From Cronobacter malonaticus LMG 23826 (lineage in GTDB: Bacteria; Pseudomonadota; Gammaproteobacteria; Enterobacterales; Enterobacteriaceae), in NCBI RefSeq assembly GCF_001277215.2, contig NZ_CP013940.1, forward strand, positions 4,092,001 through 4,156,000: 64,000 nucleotides of DNA, read 5' to 3'. The notes beneath the pieces were generated by a model. That model saw only the letters and a program-made list of their open reading frames with translations, did no database searches and was not told where the DNA came from. Positions 1-14,092 of the stretch are shown here, piece by piece; within the stretch, counting starts at the first letter, position 1, and each line of letters begins with the position of its first letter. The translations under genes were made by a program, and so were the position numbers.

Positions 1-1524
<1,524 letters not shown>

Positions 1525-1725
1525 TCACAACCCGAAGAAGTCTTCGTGCTGCGAGTTTGAGAGACTCTGACACACCGCGCATTCCTGATTACGGAAGAAT
1601 GCAACAGCATGTCTGTTTCAATTTTCAGCTTGTTCCGGATTGTTAAAGAGCAAATATCTCAAACGTGACTTTACAGTCAGTTTTGAGATATCAATCGGTA
1701 ACGCCTTTCACTCATTACCAGCAGG

Positions 1726-1801
1726 TGGCGTCCCTTAGGGGATTCGAACCCCTGTTACCGCCGTGAAAGGGCGGTGTCCTGGGCCTCTAGACGAAAGGGA
1801 C
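1726..1801 (-). tRNA. gltU: tRNA-Glu (anticodon UUC) in the 16S-23S spacer
   Basis: A 76-nt tRNA reads on the minus strand from GTCCCTTTCGTC to an encoded CCA end. The anticodon stem is CCGCC/GGCGG around the loop CTTTCAC, giving anticodon TTC (Glu). The T-arm carries GGTTCGAATCC. A single tRNA-Glu spacer is typical of E. coli rrnB, rrnC, rrnE and rrnG; synteny with yieP and rbs points to the rrnC equivalent, hence gltU. The flanking spacer segments (1525-1725, 1802-1880) hold processing stems and a boxA-like GTTAAAGAGCA motif, with no further genes. Confidence 0.97.
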
Positions 1802-1880
1802 TTCGCTTTCGCAGACAACCCTGCTTCTTTACTTTCTATCAGACAATCTGTGTGAGCACTACGAGGTTGTATCTTTCAGG

Positions 1881-3422
<1,542 letters not shown>

Positions 3423-3611
3423 AAAGTCTGATGCTCAAAGAATTAAACTGTTAGTTCGTAATGAATTAACTGTTGTTCACTTGAGACTTGATATTCGTTT
3501 ATCGTCCGTAGACGTTAAGATATCAGTGCCCCGAGTGCCCACACAGATTGTCTGATAAATTGTTAAAGAGCAGTGCGACGCGGCCTTCAGCCTGCTGTCG
3601 CGAGGTGGCGT

Positions 3612-3639
3612 ATATTACGCTTTCCTCTTTCAGAGTCAA
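3612..3639 (-). promoter_or_regulatory. rRNA operon promoter P2
   Basis: On the minus strand TTGACT (3634-3639) and TAATAT (3612-3617) are 16 bp apart, the usual arrangement of rrn P2. The transcribed leader runs from here to the 16S 5' end at 3422 and contains a boxA-like GTTAAAGAGCA near 3560-3570, typical of rRNA antitermination. Confidence 0.85.
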
Positions 3640-3709
3640 GCGTTTATTTTCGCTTTCGTCTGCCTGACGGGCCGGCTCGTTTGCCGTTGTGCCGTGTCAG
3701 TGGAGGCGC

Positions 3710-3737
3710 ATTATAGGGAGTAATCAGAATCTGACAA
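3710..3737 (-). promoter_or_regulatory. rRNA operon promoter P1
   Basis: On the minus strand TTGTCA (3732-3737) and TATAAT (3710-3715) are 16 bp apart, followed by the GC-rich GCGCC discriminator that makes rrn P1 sensitive to ppGpp. An A/T tract at about 3740-3760 lies where the UP element sits in E. coli rrn P1. The rest of the interval to yieP (3760-3888) probably holds Fis sites and the yieP promoter; no gene is seen in 3423-3888. Confidence 0.9.
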
Positions 3738-3888
3738 GAGGAAATTTAAAAAAACTTTCTAAGCGCGCTTTTTTTCACCATTTATCACGCAAAACCGCCA
3801 TATAGCCTGTTATTTGCCGTTTTTTACATCAGATCATGCCCTGCAGTGGCATACTACTGCGCGAAGTACAGCTTAAGGAATTGCCATT

Positions 3889-4590
3889 ATGTCGTTACTG
3901 GCTCATCAACAGGCCGCTCAAAAGAACCTTTCTTATGTCCTGGCCGAGAAGCTGGCGCAACGCATCCTTAAAGGAGAGTTCAAGCCAGGCGAGATTTTAC
4001 CTGGCGAGATGGAGCTGGGCGAACAGTTCGGCGTGAGCCGCACGGCGGTAAGAGAAGCCGTTAAGACGCTGACGGCCAAAGGGCTGGTCTTACCGCGCCC
4101 GCGTATTGGTACGCGCGTGCTGCCTCAAAGCCAGTGGAACTTCCTCGATAAAGAACTACTGACCTGGTGGATGGGCATCGAAACCTTCACCACAGTGGTT
4201 AATCACTTTCTGGTGATGCGTCACAGCCTTGAACCTCAGGCCTGCGCGCTGGCCGCGCTAAACGGTACTGAAGAACAAAAGCAGCGCTTCAGGAAAACCC
4301 TGGATGAGATGGCCGCGCTCCAGGTCTCTTTTAACCGCGAACGCTGGATAGAAACCGATATGGCCTATCATGAGCAGATCTATGCCATGAGCGGCAATCC
4401 CTTTATGACCGCTTTCGCGAGCCTGTTCCGCTCCATCTATTACAATTATTTCACGTCGATAACACACAACCAGGTTATCAAGCCTGACATTCATCAGGCG
4501 ATTGCGGACGCCATTCTCTCGTCCCAAAGCGAAGAGGCGTATCGCGCCTGTCAGGCGCTTTTGCAGGCGACCGCATCGCAGAAAATATAA
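3889..4590 (+). CDS. yieP: GntR/FadR-type transcriptional regulator YieP
   Basis: The 233-aa protein has an N-terminal winged helix (about residues 14-77, with the GntR core [19 protein letters not shown]) followed by an all-helical FadR-type (FCD) ligand domain. It aligns along its length with E. coli YieP, and its place between rrnC and hsrA is the same. AAGGA stands just before the ATG. The stop is 13 nt before hsrA, so the two are probably co-transcribed. FadR-type proteins bind small acids or metals as dimers; the effector of this one cannot be read from the sequence. Confidence 0.93.
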   Translation: MSLLAHQQAAQKNLSYVLAEKLAQRILKGEFKPGEILPGEMELGEQFGVSRTAVREAVKTLTAKGLVLPRPRIGTRVLPQSQWNFLDKELLTWWMGIETFTTVVNHFLVMRHSLEPQACALAALNGTEEQKQRFRKTLDEMAALQVSFNRERWIETDMAYHEQIYAMSGNPFMTAFASLFRSIYYNYFTSITHNQVIKPDIHQAIADAILSSQSEEAYRACQALLQATASQKI

Positions 4591-4603
4591 CAACAGGATC
4601 CGC

Positions 4604-5998
4604 ATGACTAAAAAAGCGCGCAGTATGGCGGGCCTGCCGTGGATAGCGGCAATGGCCTTTTTTATGCAGGCACTGGATGCCACCATTCTCAACACCGCCC
4701 TGCCGGCTATCGCTCAAAGCCTTAACCGCTCGCCGCTAGCAATGCAGTCCGCGATTATCAGCTACACCCTGACGGTGGCGATGTTAATCCCCGTCAGCGG
4801 CTGGCTGGCCGACCGCTTCGGTACCCGCCGCGTCTTTATGACCGCCGTCTCCCTGTTCACGCTGGGTTCGCTCGCCTGCGCCATGTCCGGCTCGCTGAGT
4901 GAGCTGGTTATCTTCCGTATTGTACAGGGTATCGGCGGGGCCATGATGATGCCGGTCGCGCGTCTTGCGCTTCTGCGCGCCTACCCGCGCAGCGAACTTC
5001 TGCCGGTGCTAAATTTCGTGACGATGCCAGGCCTGGTCGGCCCCATTCTCGGGCCGCTGCTCGGCGGCGTGCTGGTTACCTGGGCGAGCTGGCACTGGAT
5101 TTTCCTGATTAATATTCCGATTGGCGTCGCGGGCCTGTTTTACGCGCGCAAATATATGCCGAACTTCACCACGCCGCGCCGCCGCTTTGATATGCCGGGC
5201 TTCTTTCTGTTTGGCCTGAGCCTGGTGCTGTTCTCAAGCGGCATGGAGCTGTTTGGCGAGCGTATCGTCTCGACGTGGATGGCGATTGCCGTTATTGCCG
5301 GTGGGTTATTGCTGATGATGGCTTATATCTGGCACGCCCGCCGACACAGCGCGCCGCTGATTTCGCTGTCTCTGTTCAGAACACGCACCTTTTCCGTTGG
5401 CATCGCCGGGAATATCGCTTCCCGTCTCGGTACCGGCTGCGTACCGTTCCTCATGCCGCTGATGCTTCAGGTAGGCTTTGGTTATCCGGCCTTTATCGCG
5501 GGTTGCATGATGGCGCCCACGGCGGTCGGGTCGATTATCGCGAAATCTGGCGTGACGCAGGTACTGCGCTGGTTTGGCTACCGAAAAACGCTGGTCGGCA
5601 TCACGCTGTTTATCGGGCTGATGATTGCGCAGTTCTCATTGCAATCGCCGGATAACCAGGTCTGGCTGCTGATCCTGCCGCTGTTTGTGCTGGGGCTTGC
5701 GATGTCCACGCAGTTCACCGCGATGAATACCATTACGCTTGCGGATCTCACGGATGAAAGCGCCAGCGGCGGCAATAGTATGCTGGCCGTGACGCAGCAG
5801 TTATCGATAAGTCTTGGGGTGGCGGTCAGCGCCGCGGTGCTGCGCTTCTATGAAGGGTTCGATAATGCCAACACCGTTGAGCAATTCCACTACACCTTTA
5901 TTACGATGGGCGTGATTACGGTGGTGTCATCGCTGGTCTTTATGCTGTTACGTCCGAAAGATGGCCGTAACCTCATAAAAGATCGCCATAAAGCCTAA
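4604..5998 (+). CDS. hsrA: MFS exporter of the DHA2 (14-TM) family, HsrA
   Basis: The start at ATG 4604 follows AGGAT and gives 464 aa. A longer reading frame upstream overlaps yieP and is not needed. Hydrophobic segments fit a 14-helix DHA2 drug:H+ antiporter. Family motifs are [11 protein letters not shown] in helix 1 (residues 24-34) and [11 protein letters not shown] between helices 2 and 3 (66-76). This is the E. coli HsrA (YieO) orthologue by position and sequence. Its substrate is unknown. The stop overlaps the convergent rbsR stop by 4 nt. Confidence 0.93.
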   Translation: MTKKARSMAGLPWIAAMAFFMQALDATILNTALPAIAQSLNRSPLAMQSAIISYTLTVAMLIPVSGWLADRFGTRRVFMTAVSLFTLGSLACAMSGSLSELVIFRIVQGIGGAMMMPVARLALLRAYPRSELLPVLNFVTMPGLVGPILGPLLGGVLVTWASWHWIFLINIPIGVAGLFYARKYMPNFTTPRRRFDMPGFFLFGLSLVLFSSGMELFGERIVSTWMAIAVIAGGLLLMMAYIWHARRHSAPLISLSLFRTRTFSVGIAGNIASRLGTGCVPFLMPLMLQVGFGYPAFIAGCMMAPTAVGSIIAKSGVTQVLRWFGYRKTLVGITLFIGLMIAQFSLQSPDNQVWLLILPLFVLGLAMSTQFTAMNTITLADLTDESASGGNSMLAVTQQLSISLGVAVSAAVLRFYEGFDNANTVEQFHYTFITMGVITVVSSLVFMLLRPKDGRNLIKDRHKA

Positions 5999-6987
5999 GC
6001 GGAGCCGCGCACCGTCAGCACCGGCGTTAACTGCAAACGCTGCTGCTGAAGCTCCGGCTGCGCCATCCGATGAATCAGCACATCGATGGCCAGCTCGCCC
6101 AGCTCATCTTTGGGCTGATGAATAGTGGTCAGCGGCGGCGTCATATAGCTTGCCAGCTCAATATCGTCATAACCCACCAGCGCGATATCCTGAGGAATGC
6201 GAAGGCCAGCCTGATAAAGCGCCTGGTAAGCGCCGACCGCCATCGCGTCATTTCCCATAAATACCGCCTGCGGCGGCTCGGGCAGCGCCAGCAGCGACTG
6301 CATCGCCCGCAGGCCGCCCGCGAATTCAAAATCGCCGATCACTTCATAACCTTCTGCCACCGGCAGGCCCGCCCGCTGCATAGCGGTGCGATACCCTTCA
6401 AGGCGCAGACGCGCCGGCGTTTTATCCAGCGGGCCAGTTACACAGGCAATACGCGTATAGCCTTTATCGATTAAATATCGCGTGGCGATATCGCCGCCCA
6501 AAAGCGAATTGTCCTGAATTACGTCGCTGCCGCCATCGAAAGGCGACCAGTCCATCATCACGGTAGGGATGGCCGGGTAGCGCTTCATAATGGCGGGCGA
6601 AGGCTGATGCGTTTCGGTGCAGAGCAGCAGCAGCCCGTCGACGCGTTTTTGCAGCAGCGTCTCCAGATTGCGGTTCATACGCTGTTCGTCGCCGTCGGTA
6701 TTACACAGCACCAGGCTATAGCCACGCTCAAAACAGCTACGCTCCACGCCACGCACCAGCTCCGAGAAAAAGGGGTTTGAGCTTGCGGTGATCAGCATCC
6801 CGATGGTACGGGTCTGGTTGAGCTTCAGGCTGCGCGCCAGCGCTGACGGCGCGTAATTCAACGTTCTGATGGCATCCTCCACCCGCAGGCGGATCGCCTC
6901 GCTGACGAAGCGGTCTTTATTAATGACGTGCGAGACGGTGGAAGTGGAGACACCCGCAAGGCGGGCGACATCTTTCATTGTCGCCAC
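5995..6987 (-). CDS. rbsR: Ribose operon repressor RbsR (LacI family)
   Basis: The 330-aa protein has an N-terminal LacI-type helix-turn-helix ([20 protein letters not shown], residues 4-23), a hinge helix to about residue 60 and a periplasmic-binding-like core that binds ribose. It is the last gene of rbsDACBKR, starting 6 nt after the rbsK stop. Without ribose it should repress the operon through the palindromes at 11822-11837 and 11902-11917. Length matches the E. coli repressor. Confidence 0.96.
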   Translation of the reverse strand: MATMKDVARLAGVSTSTVSHVINKDRFVSEAIRLRVEDAIRTLNYAPSALARSLKLNQTRTIGMLITASSNPFFSELVRGVERSCFERGYSLVLCNTDGDEQRMNRNLETLLQKRVDGLLLLCTETHQPSPAIMKRYPAIPTVMMDWSPFDGGSDVIQDNSLLGGDIATRYLIDKGYTRIACVTGPLDKTPARLRLEGYRTAMQRAGLPVAEGYEVIGDFEFAGGLRAMQSLLALPEPPQAVFMGNDAMAVGAYQALYQAGLRIPQDIALVGYDDIELASYMTPPLTTIHQPKDELGELAIDVLIHRMAQPELQQQRLQLTPVLTVRGSA

Positions 6988-6993
6988 GATGGC

Positions 6994-7923
6994 TTACCCC
7001 TGTGCCTGTAAGAAGGCGTCAATCTCATCGCGCCACGGTACAGAGGGCTGCGCGCCAGGGCGCGTCACGGCGATTGCCGCGGCCGCATGGGCAAAGCGAA
7101 TAGCCTTAAGCATCGGCGTGCCTTCCAGCAGCGCCGTCATCAGCGCGCCGTTAAAGGTATCGCCAGCGGCGATGGTATCGACGGCTTTGACGCTAAAGCC
7201 GGGCACGCGCTGCCCTTCGCCGTTAACGCTCAGCAACACGCCGCGGCTGCCGAGCGTAATGATGACCGTTTCAATGCCTTTTTGATGCAGCACCGCCGCG
7301 GCCTGCGCGGCACTCTCATCATCAGAGACTTTCACGCCGGTCAGCTTTTCGGCTTCAGTTTCATTCGGGGTAATGATATCCACCAGCGCCAACAGCTCGT
7401 CAGAAAGCGCGCGGGCGGGCGCCGGGTTAAGAATCACGGTGGTCTGATTTTCATGCGCGATGCGCGCGGCGGCGATAACGCTTTCCACCGGCGATTCCAG
7501 CTGCATCAGCAGCGCGCGGGCGTTGGCGATTTTTTCCCGCTGTTCATTAACGCGCTCGGGCGTTAACGCCGCATTCGCGCCAGCGTGAATGCCGATCACG
7601 TTTTCACCTTCGCCATTGACGAAAATGAGCGCCACGCCGGTCGATTCGCCCGCAACGGCGCTGACAGGCGAGACATCAATATTGTCGCGTGAAAGCTGCT
7701 GGCGGATACGCTCGCCGATATCATCCTCACCCACACAAGCGATAAACGCGATATCCGCGCCGCTGCGCCCGGCCGCGACGGCCTGGTTGGCGCCTTTACC
7801 GCCGAACGCCACCTGATACTGGCTGCCGGTGACGGTCTCACCCGGCGCAGGGAAGGCTTCAAGGTTAAGGATATGATCGGCATTGATACTGCCGAGAACG
7901 ACGAGTTGGCCAGCGCTTTTCAT
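6994..7923 (-). CDS. rbsK: Ribokinase RbsK
   Basis: This 309-aa PfkB-family kinase phosphorylates D-ribose to ribose 5-phosphate in the cytoplasm. The N-terminal family signature contains GGKGAN (41-46). The C-terminal signature DTIAAGDTFNGA has the catalytic base Asp255 and the anion hole. It lies between rbsB and rbsR, separated from rbsB by a 65-bp spacer with a strong stem-loop. Confidence 0.97.
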   Translation of the reverse strand: MKSAGQLVVLGSINADHILNLEAFPAPGETVTGSQYQVAFGGKGANQAVAAGRSGADIAFIACVGEDDIGERIRQQLSRDNIDVSPVSAVAGESTGVALIFVNGEGENVIGIHAGANAALTPERVNEQREKIANARALLMQLESPVESVIAAARIAHENQTTVILNPAPARALSDELLALVDIITPNETEAEKLTGVKVSDDESAAQAAAVLHQKGIETVIITLGSRGVLLSVNGEGQRVPGFSVKAVDTIAAGDTFNGALMTALLEGTPMLKAIRFAHAAAAIAVTRPGAQPSVPWRDEIDAFLQAQG

Positions 7924-7942
7924 GATGTGTATCCCTGTAAAA

Positions 7943-7961
7943 GCGCCACATCCTGTGGCGC
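7943..7961 (-). terminator. Stem-loop between rbsB and rbsK
   Basis: GCGCCACA/TGTGGCGC forms an 8-bp perfect stem with a 3-nt loop in the rbsB-rbsK spacer. No long U-run follows on the minus strand, so it is more likely a processing or 3'-end-protecting structure that lowers rbsK-rbsR expression relative to rbsB than a full terminator. Confidence 0.55.
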
Positions 7962-7988
7962 GTTGCCCTGCTTTTCTTAATGTCGGTT

Positions 7989-8876
7989 TTATTTGATAAC
8001 CAGCTTCAGGTCGACCGGAATGCGGGCGCGTACTTTCTCGCCTTTCAGCACTTTATCCGCGGTCTGGACGCCGATAACGCCGATCTGCTCCGGCTGCTGC
8101 GCTACGGTCGCGCTCATCTTACCATCCTGAACGGCTTTCACGCCGTCGGCAGTGCCGTCGAAGCCAACGACCATGACGTCGGTTTTACCGGCGGTTTGCA
8201 GCGCACGCAGCGCGCCCAGCGCCATTTCGTCGTTCTGTGCGAATACTGCTTTCACATCAGGATGCGCGGTCAGCAGGTTCTGCATCACGTTCAGACCCTT
8301 GGTACGGTCAAAATCTGCCGGCTGGCTGGCCAGTACATTCAGCTTGTGCGCTTCTACCGCCTGTTTAAAGCCTTCGCCGCGCTCGCGCGCGGCAGAGGTG
8401 CCTGCGATACCCTGCAGTTCAATCACTTTCGCGCCGTCACCGGCCTGCTTCGCAATATAGTTACCGGCGATTTTACCGCCCGCGATGTTATCAGACGCGA
8501 TATGGCTCACTACCTCGCCTTTCGACGCCATACGATCGAGGGTGATGACCGGGATTTTCGCCTGATTAGCCATCTTCACGGCGTTACCCACAGCGTCGGA
8601 ATCGGTCGGGTTAATCAGCACCAGTTTGGTACCGCGCACGGTCAGATCCTGCACGTTCGCCAGCTCTTTCGCCGGGTTGTTCTGGGAATCCAGCACCACC
8701 AGCTCGTAACCCAGTTTTTCCGCCTCTTTCTGCGCGCCATCTTTCAGCGATACAAAGAACGGGTTGTTCAGCGTTGAAACCACCAGAGCAATCGTGTCTT
8801 TCGCCATCGCGTTGGCGCTGACGGTCGCGCTTAACGCCACGGCGGAAACCAGTGTAGCCAGCTTTTTCATATTCAT
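7989..8876 (-). CDS. rbsB: Periplasmic D-ribose-binding protein RbsB
   Basis: The 295-aa precursor has a cleavable signal peptide of about 25 residues ending ANAMA, then a type I periplasmic-binding fold. It delivers ribose to the RbsA/RbsC transporter and to the chemoreceptor Trg in relatives. The mature sequence is very close to E. coli RbsB ([15 protein letters not shown] start). It lies 26 nt after rbsC. Confidence 0.97.
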   Translation of the reverse strand: MNMKKLATLVSAVALSATVSANAMAKDTIALVVSTLNNPFFVSLKDGAQKEAEKLGYELVVLDSQNNPAKELANVQDLTVRGTKLVLINPTDSDAVGNAVKMANQAKIPVITLDRMASKGEVVSHIASDNIAGGKIAGNYIAKQAGDGAKVIELQGIAGTSAARERGEGFKQAVEAHKLNVLASQPADFDRTKGLNVMQNLLTAHPDVKAVFAQNDEMALGALRALQTAGKTDVMVVGFDGTADGVKAVQDGKMSATVAQQPEQIGVIGVQTADKVLKGEKVRARIPVDLKLVIK

Positions 8877-8902
8877 AATCAGATGTCCTGTTGAGTAATG
8901 AG

Positions 8903-9868
8903 TTACTGCTTTTTGTTATCCACCAGCACCGCCAGCAAAATGACCACTGCTTTGACGATCATCTGGTAATAGGGAGAAACACCTAAGAGGTTCAGACTAT
9001 TATTCAGGAAACCGAGGATCAGCGCGCCGATCAGCGTCCCAACAATGCGACCTTTACCGCCGGCAAGACTGGTGCCGCCGAGCACGACCGCCGCGATGGC
9101 GTCCAGCTCATAACCCGCGCCCGCCAGCGGCTGCGCCGAAGAGAGACGCGCCACTTCTATCACGCCCGCCAGCGACGCCAGCAGACCCGACAGTGAATAA
9201 ACGATGATTTTGATTTTATTAACGCTAATGCCAGACAGACGCGTCGCCGCCTCGTTACCGCCCAGCGCATAGATATAGCGGCCCAGACGGGTGTGATGCA
9301 GCACATACCAGGTCACCAGGAACACCAGCGCCATGATCCACACTGGCGTCGGGACGCCCAGCGGGCGGCCAATACCGAACCAGCCAAACAGATCGGCGTT
9401 GTCATTAAACCCCGTACTGACCGGGCTGCCGTTGGTGTACTGAAGCGTCACCCCGCGCAGCAGCAGCATCATCACCAGCGTGGCGATAAACGCCTGTACG
9501 CGGCCCTTCGCCACAATCACGCCGGTCACTGCGCCGATAGCCGCGCCAAGCGCGAGGGCGGCAGCCACCGCCACCAGCGCGTTGACCTCGATGCCGACGA
9601 GCGAGGCGGCGACCGCCCCGGTTAGCGCCAGCAGGGAACCGACGGACAGATCGATACCCGAGGTAAGGATCACCAGCGTCATCCCGACCGCCATGATGGC
9701 GTTCACCGACGTCTGCTGGAGAATGTTCAGCATATTGTTAACGGTAAAGAAATTCGGGCTCAGTGTGGAGACAATCGCAATCAGCACCAGCAGGGCTATC
9801 AGCGACTTTTGCTCCATCAGCCACGCTTTTGTAAAAAAGCGACGAGTCGCAACGGTCTGGGTAGTCAT
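8903..9868 (-). CDS. rbsC: Ribose ABC transporter permease RbsC
   Basis: The 321-aa inner-membrane protein has about ten hydrophobic segments and the conserved Rbs/Ara permease sequences [12 protein letters not shown] and [13 protein letters not shown] (the cytoplasmic loop contacting the ATPase). It begins 7 nt after the rbsA stop, so coupling is likely. It forms the membrane channel for ribose with RbsA and RbsB. Confidence 0.97.
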   Translation of the reverse strand: MTTQTVATRRFFTKAWLMEQKSLIALLVLIAIVSTLSPNFFTVNNMLNILQQTSVNAIMAVGMTLVILTSGIDLSVGSLLALTGAVAASLVGIEVNALVAVAAALALGAAIGAVTGVIVAKGRVQAFIATLVMMLLLRGVTLQYTNGSPVSTGFNDNADLFGWFGIGRPLGVPTPVWIMALVFLVTWYVLHHTRLGRYIYALGGNEAATRLSGISVNKIKIIVYSLSGLLASLAGVIEVARLSSAQPLAGAGYELDAIAAVVLGGTSLAGGKGRIVGTLIGALILGFLNNSLNLLGVSPYYQMIVKAVVILLAVLVDNKKQ

Positions 9869-9875
9869 ACGTCTT

Positions 9876-11381
9876 TTACTCCTGGGTCACGCGATTGAGC
9901 TTGCCGACAGCCGCCGCCATCAGCAGTTCCTGGGTGGCCTGCTCGCGTGTGAATTCACCGCCGAGATGCCCTTCATGCATCACCATGATGCGATCGCTCA
10001 TTCCCAGTACTTCCGGCATCTCAGACGAGACCAGAATGATGCTCAGCCCGTCGGCTTTGAACTGGTTAATGAGCTGATAAATCTCTTTTTTGGCACCGAC
10101 GTCCACGCCGCGGGTCGGCTCGTCAAGGATTAGCACTTTCGGGCGCGTCATGAGTCCACGGGCGATCGCCACTTTCTGCTGGTTGCCGCCGGAAAGCAGC
10201 CCAATGGCCTGATCCATCGACGGCGTTTTTACATTGAAAAGCCGAATGAAATCGCCCACCGCCTGCTGCTCATCTTTATGCTTCAGGCTGCCGACGTCGC
10301 GGCTGAAATAGCGCAGCGCGGTCAGCGACATGTTCTCTTTCACCGACATGCCGAGCACCAGCCCGTCGCGTTTGCGGTCTTCGGAGATATAAACGATGCC
10401 GTTGGCAAGCCCGTCCTGCGGGGAGCGCGTCACCACCTCGCGGTTATCCAGCGTGACGCGACCGCCCGTGCGCGGCAGCGCGCCGTACAGCACTTTCATC
10501 AGTTCGGTGCGGCCCGCGCCCATCAGCCCTGACACGCCCAGGATTTCCCCCTGACGCAGCGTAAAGCTCACGCCGTTGACGCCAGGGCCGCTCAGGTTGT
10601 CGACTTTCAGGCGGATCTCGCCCGGCGCTTTGTCGAGATGCGGGTATTGATCTTCAAGCTTGCGGCCGACCATCATTTCGATCAGCGTCTCTTCGGTGAG
10701 CGAGCTGACCTCACGCTCGGCGATAAACTGGCCGTCGCGCATCACCGTCACGTCATCGCAGATCTCAAAAATCTCTTTCATGCGGTGGGAGATATAGACA
10801 ATCCCGCAGCCCTGCGCTTTCAGCTCGCGGATGGCGCGGAACAGGGATTCGGTTTCGGTATCGGTCAGGGCGTCGGTGGGTTCATCCATAATAATGACGC
10901 GCGACTCAAAGCTCAGCACTTTGGCGATTTCCACCATTTGCTGATCGCCTATCGACAGCTCGCCCACCAGCCGGCGGCTGTTAAAGCGCAGGTTGAGCTT
11001 CGCCAGCAGTTTATCGGCTTCGGCGTACATCTTTTTCCAGTCGATTTTGCCGAAATGGCTGACAAACTCGCGCCCTAAAAAGATGTTTTCCGCAATCGAG
11101 AGCTGCGGGATCAGGTTCAGCTCCTGGTGAATGATACCGATACCGGCTTCCTGAGAGGCTTTCGGCCCGCTGAACGTAGTCTCCTGGCCAAGCCAGAGCA
11201 GCGAACCGGCGTCGCGGGTATAAATACCGGTCAGCACTTTCATCAGCGTGGATTTACCGGCGCCGTTTTCCCCCACCAGCGCCATCACGCGTCCGGCGTA
11301 GACATTCAGCGTCGCGCCGGAAAGCGCCTTAACGCCGGGGAAGGATTTATCAATGCCTTTGAGCTGGAGTAAAGGTTCCAT
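9876..11381 (-). CDS. rbsA: Ribose ABC transporter duplicated ATPase RbsA
   Basis: The start is set at ATG 11381, giving 501 aa as in E. coli RbsA; a longer frame from 11426 would overlap rbsD. Two ABC cassettes are fused. The first has Walker [10 protein letters not shown] (37-45) and signature LSIGDQQ. The second has signature LSGGNQQ and a degenerate Walker A, as usual in this family. The gene starts 7 nt after the rbsD stop. The protein powers ribose uptake with RbsB and RbsC. Confidence 0.96.
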   Translation of the reverse strand: MEPLLQLKGIDKSFPGVKALSGATLNVYAGRVMALVGENGAGKSTLMKVLTGIYTRDAGSLLWLGQETTFSGPKASQEAGIGIIHQELNLIPQLSIAENIFLGREFVSHFGKIDWKKMYAEADKLLAKLNLRFNSRRLVGELSIGDQQMVEIAKVLSFESRVIIMDEPTDALTDTETESLFRAIRELKAQGCGIVYISHRMKEIFEICDDVTVMRDGQFIAEREVSSLTEETLIEMMVGRKLEDQYPHLDKAPGEIRLKVDNLSGPGVNGVSFTLRQGEILGVSGLMGAGRTELMKVLYGALPRTGGRVTLDNREVVTRSPQDGLANGIVYISEDRKRDGLVLGMSVKENMSLTALRYFSRDVGSLKHKDEQQAVGDFIRLFNVKTPSMDQAIGLLSGGNQQKVAIARGLMTRPKVLILDEPTRGVDVGAKKEIYQLINQFKADGLSIILVSSEMPEVLGMSDRIMVMHEGHLGGEFTREQATQELLMAAAVGKLNRVTQE

Positions 11382-11388
11382 GGCGGCC

Positions 11389-11808
11389 TCAGAACGTGAC
11401 GCCGGCACAGAGAATGATATTCGCATACGGGGAACACTCCCCGCTGCGAATGACCGCCTGACTGTCTGCGGTTTTTAGTTTGAACTGTTCATGTGAAACA
11501 TAGTGAACAGTGATGGTGTTCCCCTGGTGCTGCTGCAGCCGCTCGATCTGCCCGAGCAACGTTTCGTGGAGTTGCGGATTATGCTGTTTAATCTCTTCTG
11601 CGAGGATCGCCGCTTCAACCTGCATTTCTCGCGTGACGACATCAACCACCTGTAAGAATCCCGGCACGCCCTGGGTCAGCGCGAGATCGATACGTTCAGT
11701 CGTGGACGGAATCGGCAGCCCGGCGTCGCATACCACAACGGTATCCGTGTGGCCAAGACGCGAGATGACGGATGAAATGCCGGAATGAAGAACGGTGCCT
11801 TTTTTCAT
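11389..11808 (-). CDS. rbsD: D-ribose pyranase RbsD
   Basis: The enzyme interconverts beta-pyran and beta-furan forms of ribose so that RbsK receives its substrate. The start at 11808 ([10 protein letters not shown]) gives 139 aa, the family length, and has GGAG 8 nt upstream. His20 and Asp28 of the active site are present. It is the first gene of the ribose operon; the near RbsR operator lies 14 nt upstream of the start codon. Confidence 0.96.
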   Translation of the reverse strand: MKKGTVLHSGISSVISRLGHTDTVVVCDAGLPIPSTTERIDLALTQGVPGFLQVVDVVTREMQVEAAILAEEIKQHNPQLHETLLGQIERLQQHQGNTITVHYVSHEQFKLKTADSQAVIRSGECSPYANIILCAGVTF

Positions 11809-11821
11809 TTTTTGCTCCATC

Positions 11822-11837
11822 AGCGAAACGTTTCGCT
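11822..11837. promoter_or_regulatory. RbsR operator, promoter-proximal
   Basis: AGCGAAACGTTTCGCT is a perfect 16-bp palindrome with the central CG of LacI-family operators. The same palindrome lies at the same distance before E. coli rbsD. It should block transcription initiation or early elongation of rbsDACBKR when ribose is absent. Confidence 0.85.
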
Positions 11838-11901
11838 AACAGGGAGTGTATCCGGCGGAAAGAACAATAAACAAACACCACGTTGCGAAACTGTGATCGC
11901 C

Positions 11902-11917
11902 ATCGAAACGTTTCGCT
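11902..11917. promoter_or_regulatory. Second RbsR-like operator, upstream
   Basis: The core CGAAACGTTTCG (11904-11915) repeats the near operator 80 bp further upstream. A TGTGA half-site of a CRP box is at about 11892-11896. Two identical operators this far apart would allow a repression loop. Confidence 0.7.
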
Positions 11918-11962
11918 TAAGGAAAAACTGAGAGAAAAAAGAGTGCGCGCCCATCAACAAAA

Positions 11963-11989
11963 AACGCCTCCCGGAGTACGGAAGGCGTT
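11963..11989 (-). terminator. Rho-independent terminator of kup
   Basis: On the minus strand AACGCCTTCC pairs with GGGAGGCGTT and is followed by a T-run (complement of the A's at 11958-11964). It lies 11 nt after the kup stop and insulates rbs from kup. Confidence 0.85.
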
Positions 11990-12000
11990 TCGCTTAAGGA

Positions 12001-13872
12001 TTAAATCTCAACCTGTGTTCCCAACTCGATAACGCGGTTTGGCGGGATCTCAAACTGGTCTGGCGCGCGTAAGGCGTTGCGCTGTAAAAGCAGGAACAGC
12101 TTACCGCGCAGGCGTAAATACCAGGGCCGTTTATCACCGATAATGAGCGACTCGTGCGACATAAAGAAAGAGGTCTCCATCATCCGGCAGCTTAAGCCCT
12201 CAAGCCCACAGCGGTGGAAGATCTCTTCCACGTTCGGCGTTTCGCGCCAGCCGTAGCTCGCCACCACGCGCCAGAACGTCGGCGACAGCTGTTCGAGCGT
12301 CACGCGCTTCACATTATGGACGTAAGGCGCGTCTTCGGTGCGCAGCGTCAGCAGGATCACGCGCTCATGCAGCACTTTGTTGTGCTTGAGGTTATGCAGC
12401 AGGGCGAACGGAATGACGTTCAGCGCACGCGACATATACACCGCAGTGCCCGGCACGCGAACCGGCGGCGATTTCTCAAGCGAGGTGATCATCGCATCCA
12501 GCGAATTGCCGTGCTCGTGCATCCGGCGCAGCAGACGGAAGCGCTCGCTTTTCCAGGTCGTCATAATGATGAACATCACCAGACCCAGGCTTAACGGCAG
12601 CCAGCCGCCGGAGAAGAGTTTCTCCAGGTTCGCCGAGAAAAGCGGTACGTCAACGCACAGAAACGCAGTCACCATCAGGCCCACCAGAATGCGGCTCCAG
12701 TGCCAGTTTTTGCGCGCCGCGGTCGCAAACAGAATCGAGGTCAGCACCATCGTACCGGTCACCGCGATGCCGTAAGCCGCCGCGAGATTACTGGAGTGCT
12801 CAAAGCTGACGATGACGATCACCACCGCGAAGTAAAGCAGCCAGTTCACCACCGGGATATAGATCTGGCCCGATTCCATCTCCGACGTGTGAATAATGCG
12901 CATCGGCGACAGATAGCCCAGACGTACCGCCTGACGGGTGAGCGAGAAGACGCCGGAAATGACCGCCTGCGACGCGATAACCGTAGCGAGCGTCGCCAGA
13001 ATCAGCATCGGGATCAGCGCCCAGTCGGGAGCTAACAGGAAGAAGGGGTTTTTGATGGCTTCAGGTGTTTTCAGCAGCAGCGCACCCTGGCCGAAGTAGT
13101 TCAGCACCAGCGACGGCAACACCACCGAGAACCACGCCACACGGATTGGCAGCTTGCCAAAATGCCCCATGTCGGCGTACAGCGCTTCAACGCCGGTGAT
13201 AGACAGCACCACCGCGCCCAGCGCCGCAAAGGAAACCGCTTTATATTCCAGGAAGAAATGCACCGCCCAGGCTGGATTCAACGCCTGCAACACTTCCGGG
13301 TTGTTCATAATGCCGCGCGCGCCCAGCACCGCCAGAATCAAAAACCAGGCGAGCATAATCGGTGCGAAGAGTTTCCCCACCATGCCGGTGCCGTGCTTCT
13401 GGATCATAAACAGCAGCGTCAGTACGACGATAGAGAGCGGAACGATATACGGGTCAAGCGACGGCGCTGCGATCTCCAGACCTTCAATAGCCGACATCAC
13501 CGAAATCGCAGGCGTAATTACCACCTCGCCATAAAAGAAGCTGCCGCCGATAAGCCCGAGGATCACCAGCACAGACGTCATACGTGCCGAGGTGTTGCGC
13601 CCGGCCAGCGACATCAGCGTCAGGATGCCGCCTTCGCCGGCGTTGTCGGCACGCATCACGAAGGTGAGGTACTTAAAAGAAACAACAAAAACCAACAGCC
13701 AGAAAATTAAAGAAAGAAAGCCAAAAACGGCGTCCCGCTCCACGCCAAACCCAAACTGGCCGGAAAGACACTCTCGTAATGTATAAAGCGGGCTGGTGCC
13801 GATATCACCGTACACCACCCCGATGGCCGCCAGCGTAATCGCTGGCAACGATTGCTTATTCTCAGTGCTCAT
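12001..13872 (-). CDS. kup: Low-affinity potassium uptake protein Kup
   Basis: The 623-aa inner-membrane K+/H+ symporter of the KUP/HAK/KT family has about twelve hydrophobic segments in its first 430 residues and a cytoplasmic C-terminal domain. The N-terminal family signature [15 protein letters not shown] (about residues 18-32) is intact. Position beside rbs and divergent from ravA matches E. coli. The 220-bp gap to ravA must hold both promoters; I could not place them with confidence. Confidence 0.97.
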   Translation of the reverse strand: MSTENKQSLPAITLAAIGVVYGDIGTSPLYTLRECLSGQFGFGVERDAVFGFLSLIFWLLVFVVSFKYLTFVMRADNAGEGGILTLMSLAGRNTSARMTSVLVILGLIGGSFFYGEVVITPAISVMSAIEGLEIAAPSLDPYIVPLSIVVLTLLFMIQKHGTGMVGKLFAPIMLAWFLILAVLGARGIMNNPEVLQALNPAWAVHFFLEYKAVSFAALGAVVLSITGVEALYADMGHFGKLPIRVAWFSVVLPSLVLNYFGQGALLLKTPEAIKNPFFLLAPDWALIPMLILATLATVIASQAVISGVFSLTRQAVRLGYLSPMRIIHTSEMESGQIYIPVVNWLLYFAVVIVIVSFEHSSNLAAAYGIAVTGTMVLTSILFATAARKNWHWSRILVGLMVTAFLCVDVPLFSANLEKLFSGGWLPLSLGLVMFIIMTTWKSERFRLLRRMHEHGNSLDAMITSLEKSPPVRVPGTAVYMSRALNVIPFALLHNLKHNKVLHERVILLTLRTEDAPYVHNVKRVTLEQLSPTFWRVVASYGWRETPNVEEIFHRCGLEGLSCRMMETSFFMSHESLIIGDKRPWYLRLRGKLFLLLQRNALRAPDQFEIPPNRVIELGTQVEI

Positions 13873-14092
13873 AGACTAGTCTTCGTTGAAATCCCGTGTG
13901 CGCTTCGTCCCTTGGCCCACAAAAAGCGCACAGTATGCACGATTCGTTAAAAAATCGTACCCCTCAATCACCGAGTCTTTACCCAAATCAAGCCAAATAG
14001 ATAATGGCATCAATCCATTATCAGCATGAATATGAAACGTCTATACTCGCACCAGAAACCAGGCGGCGTAGTCAGAATGCAGAGTAACTATT

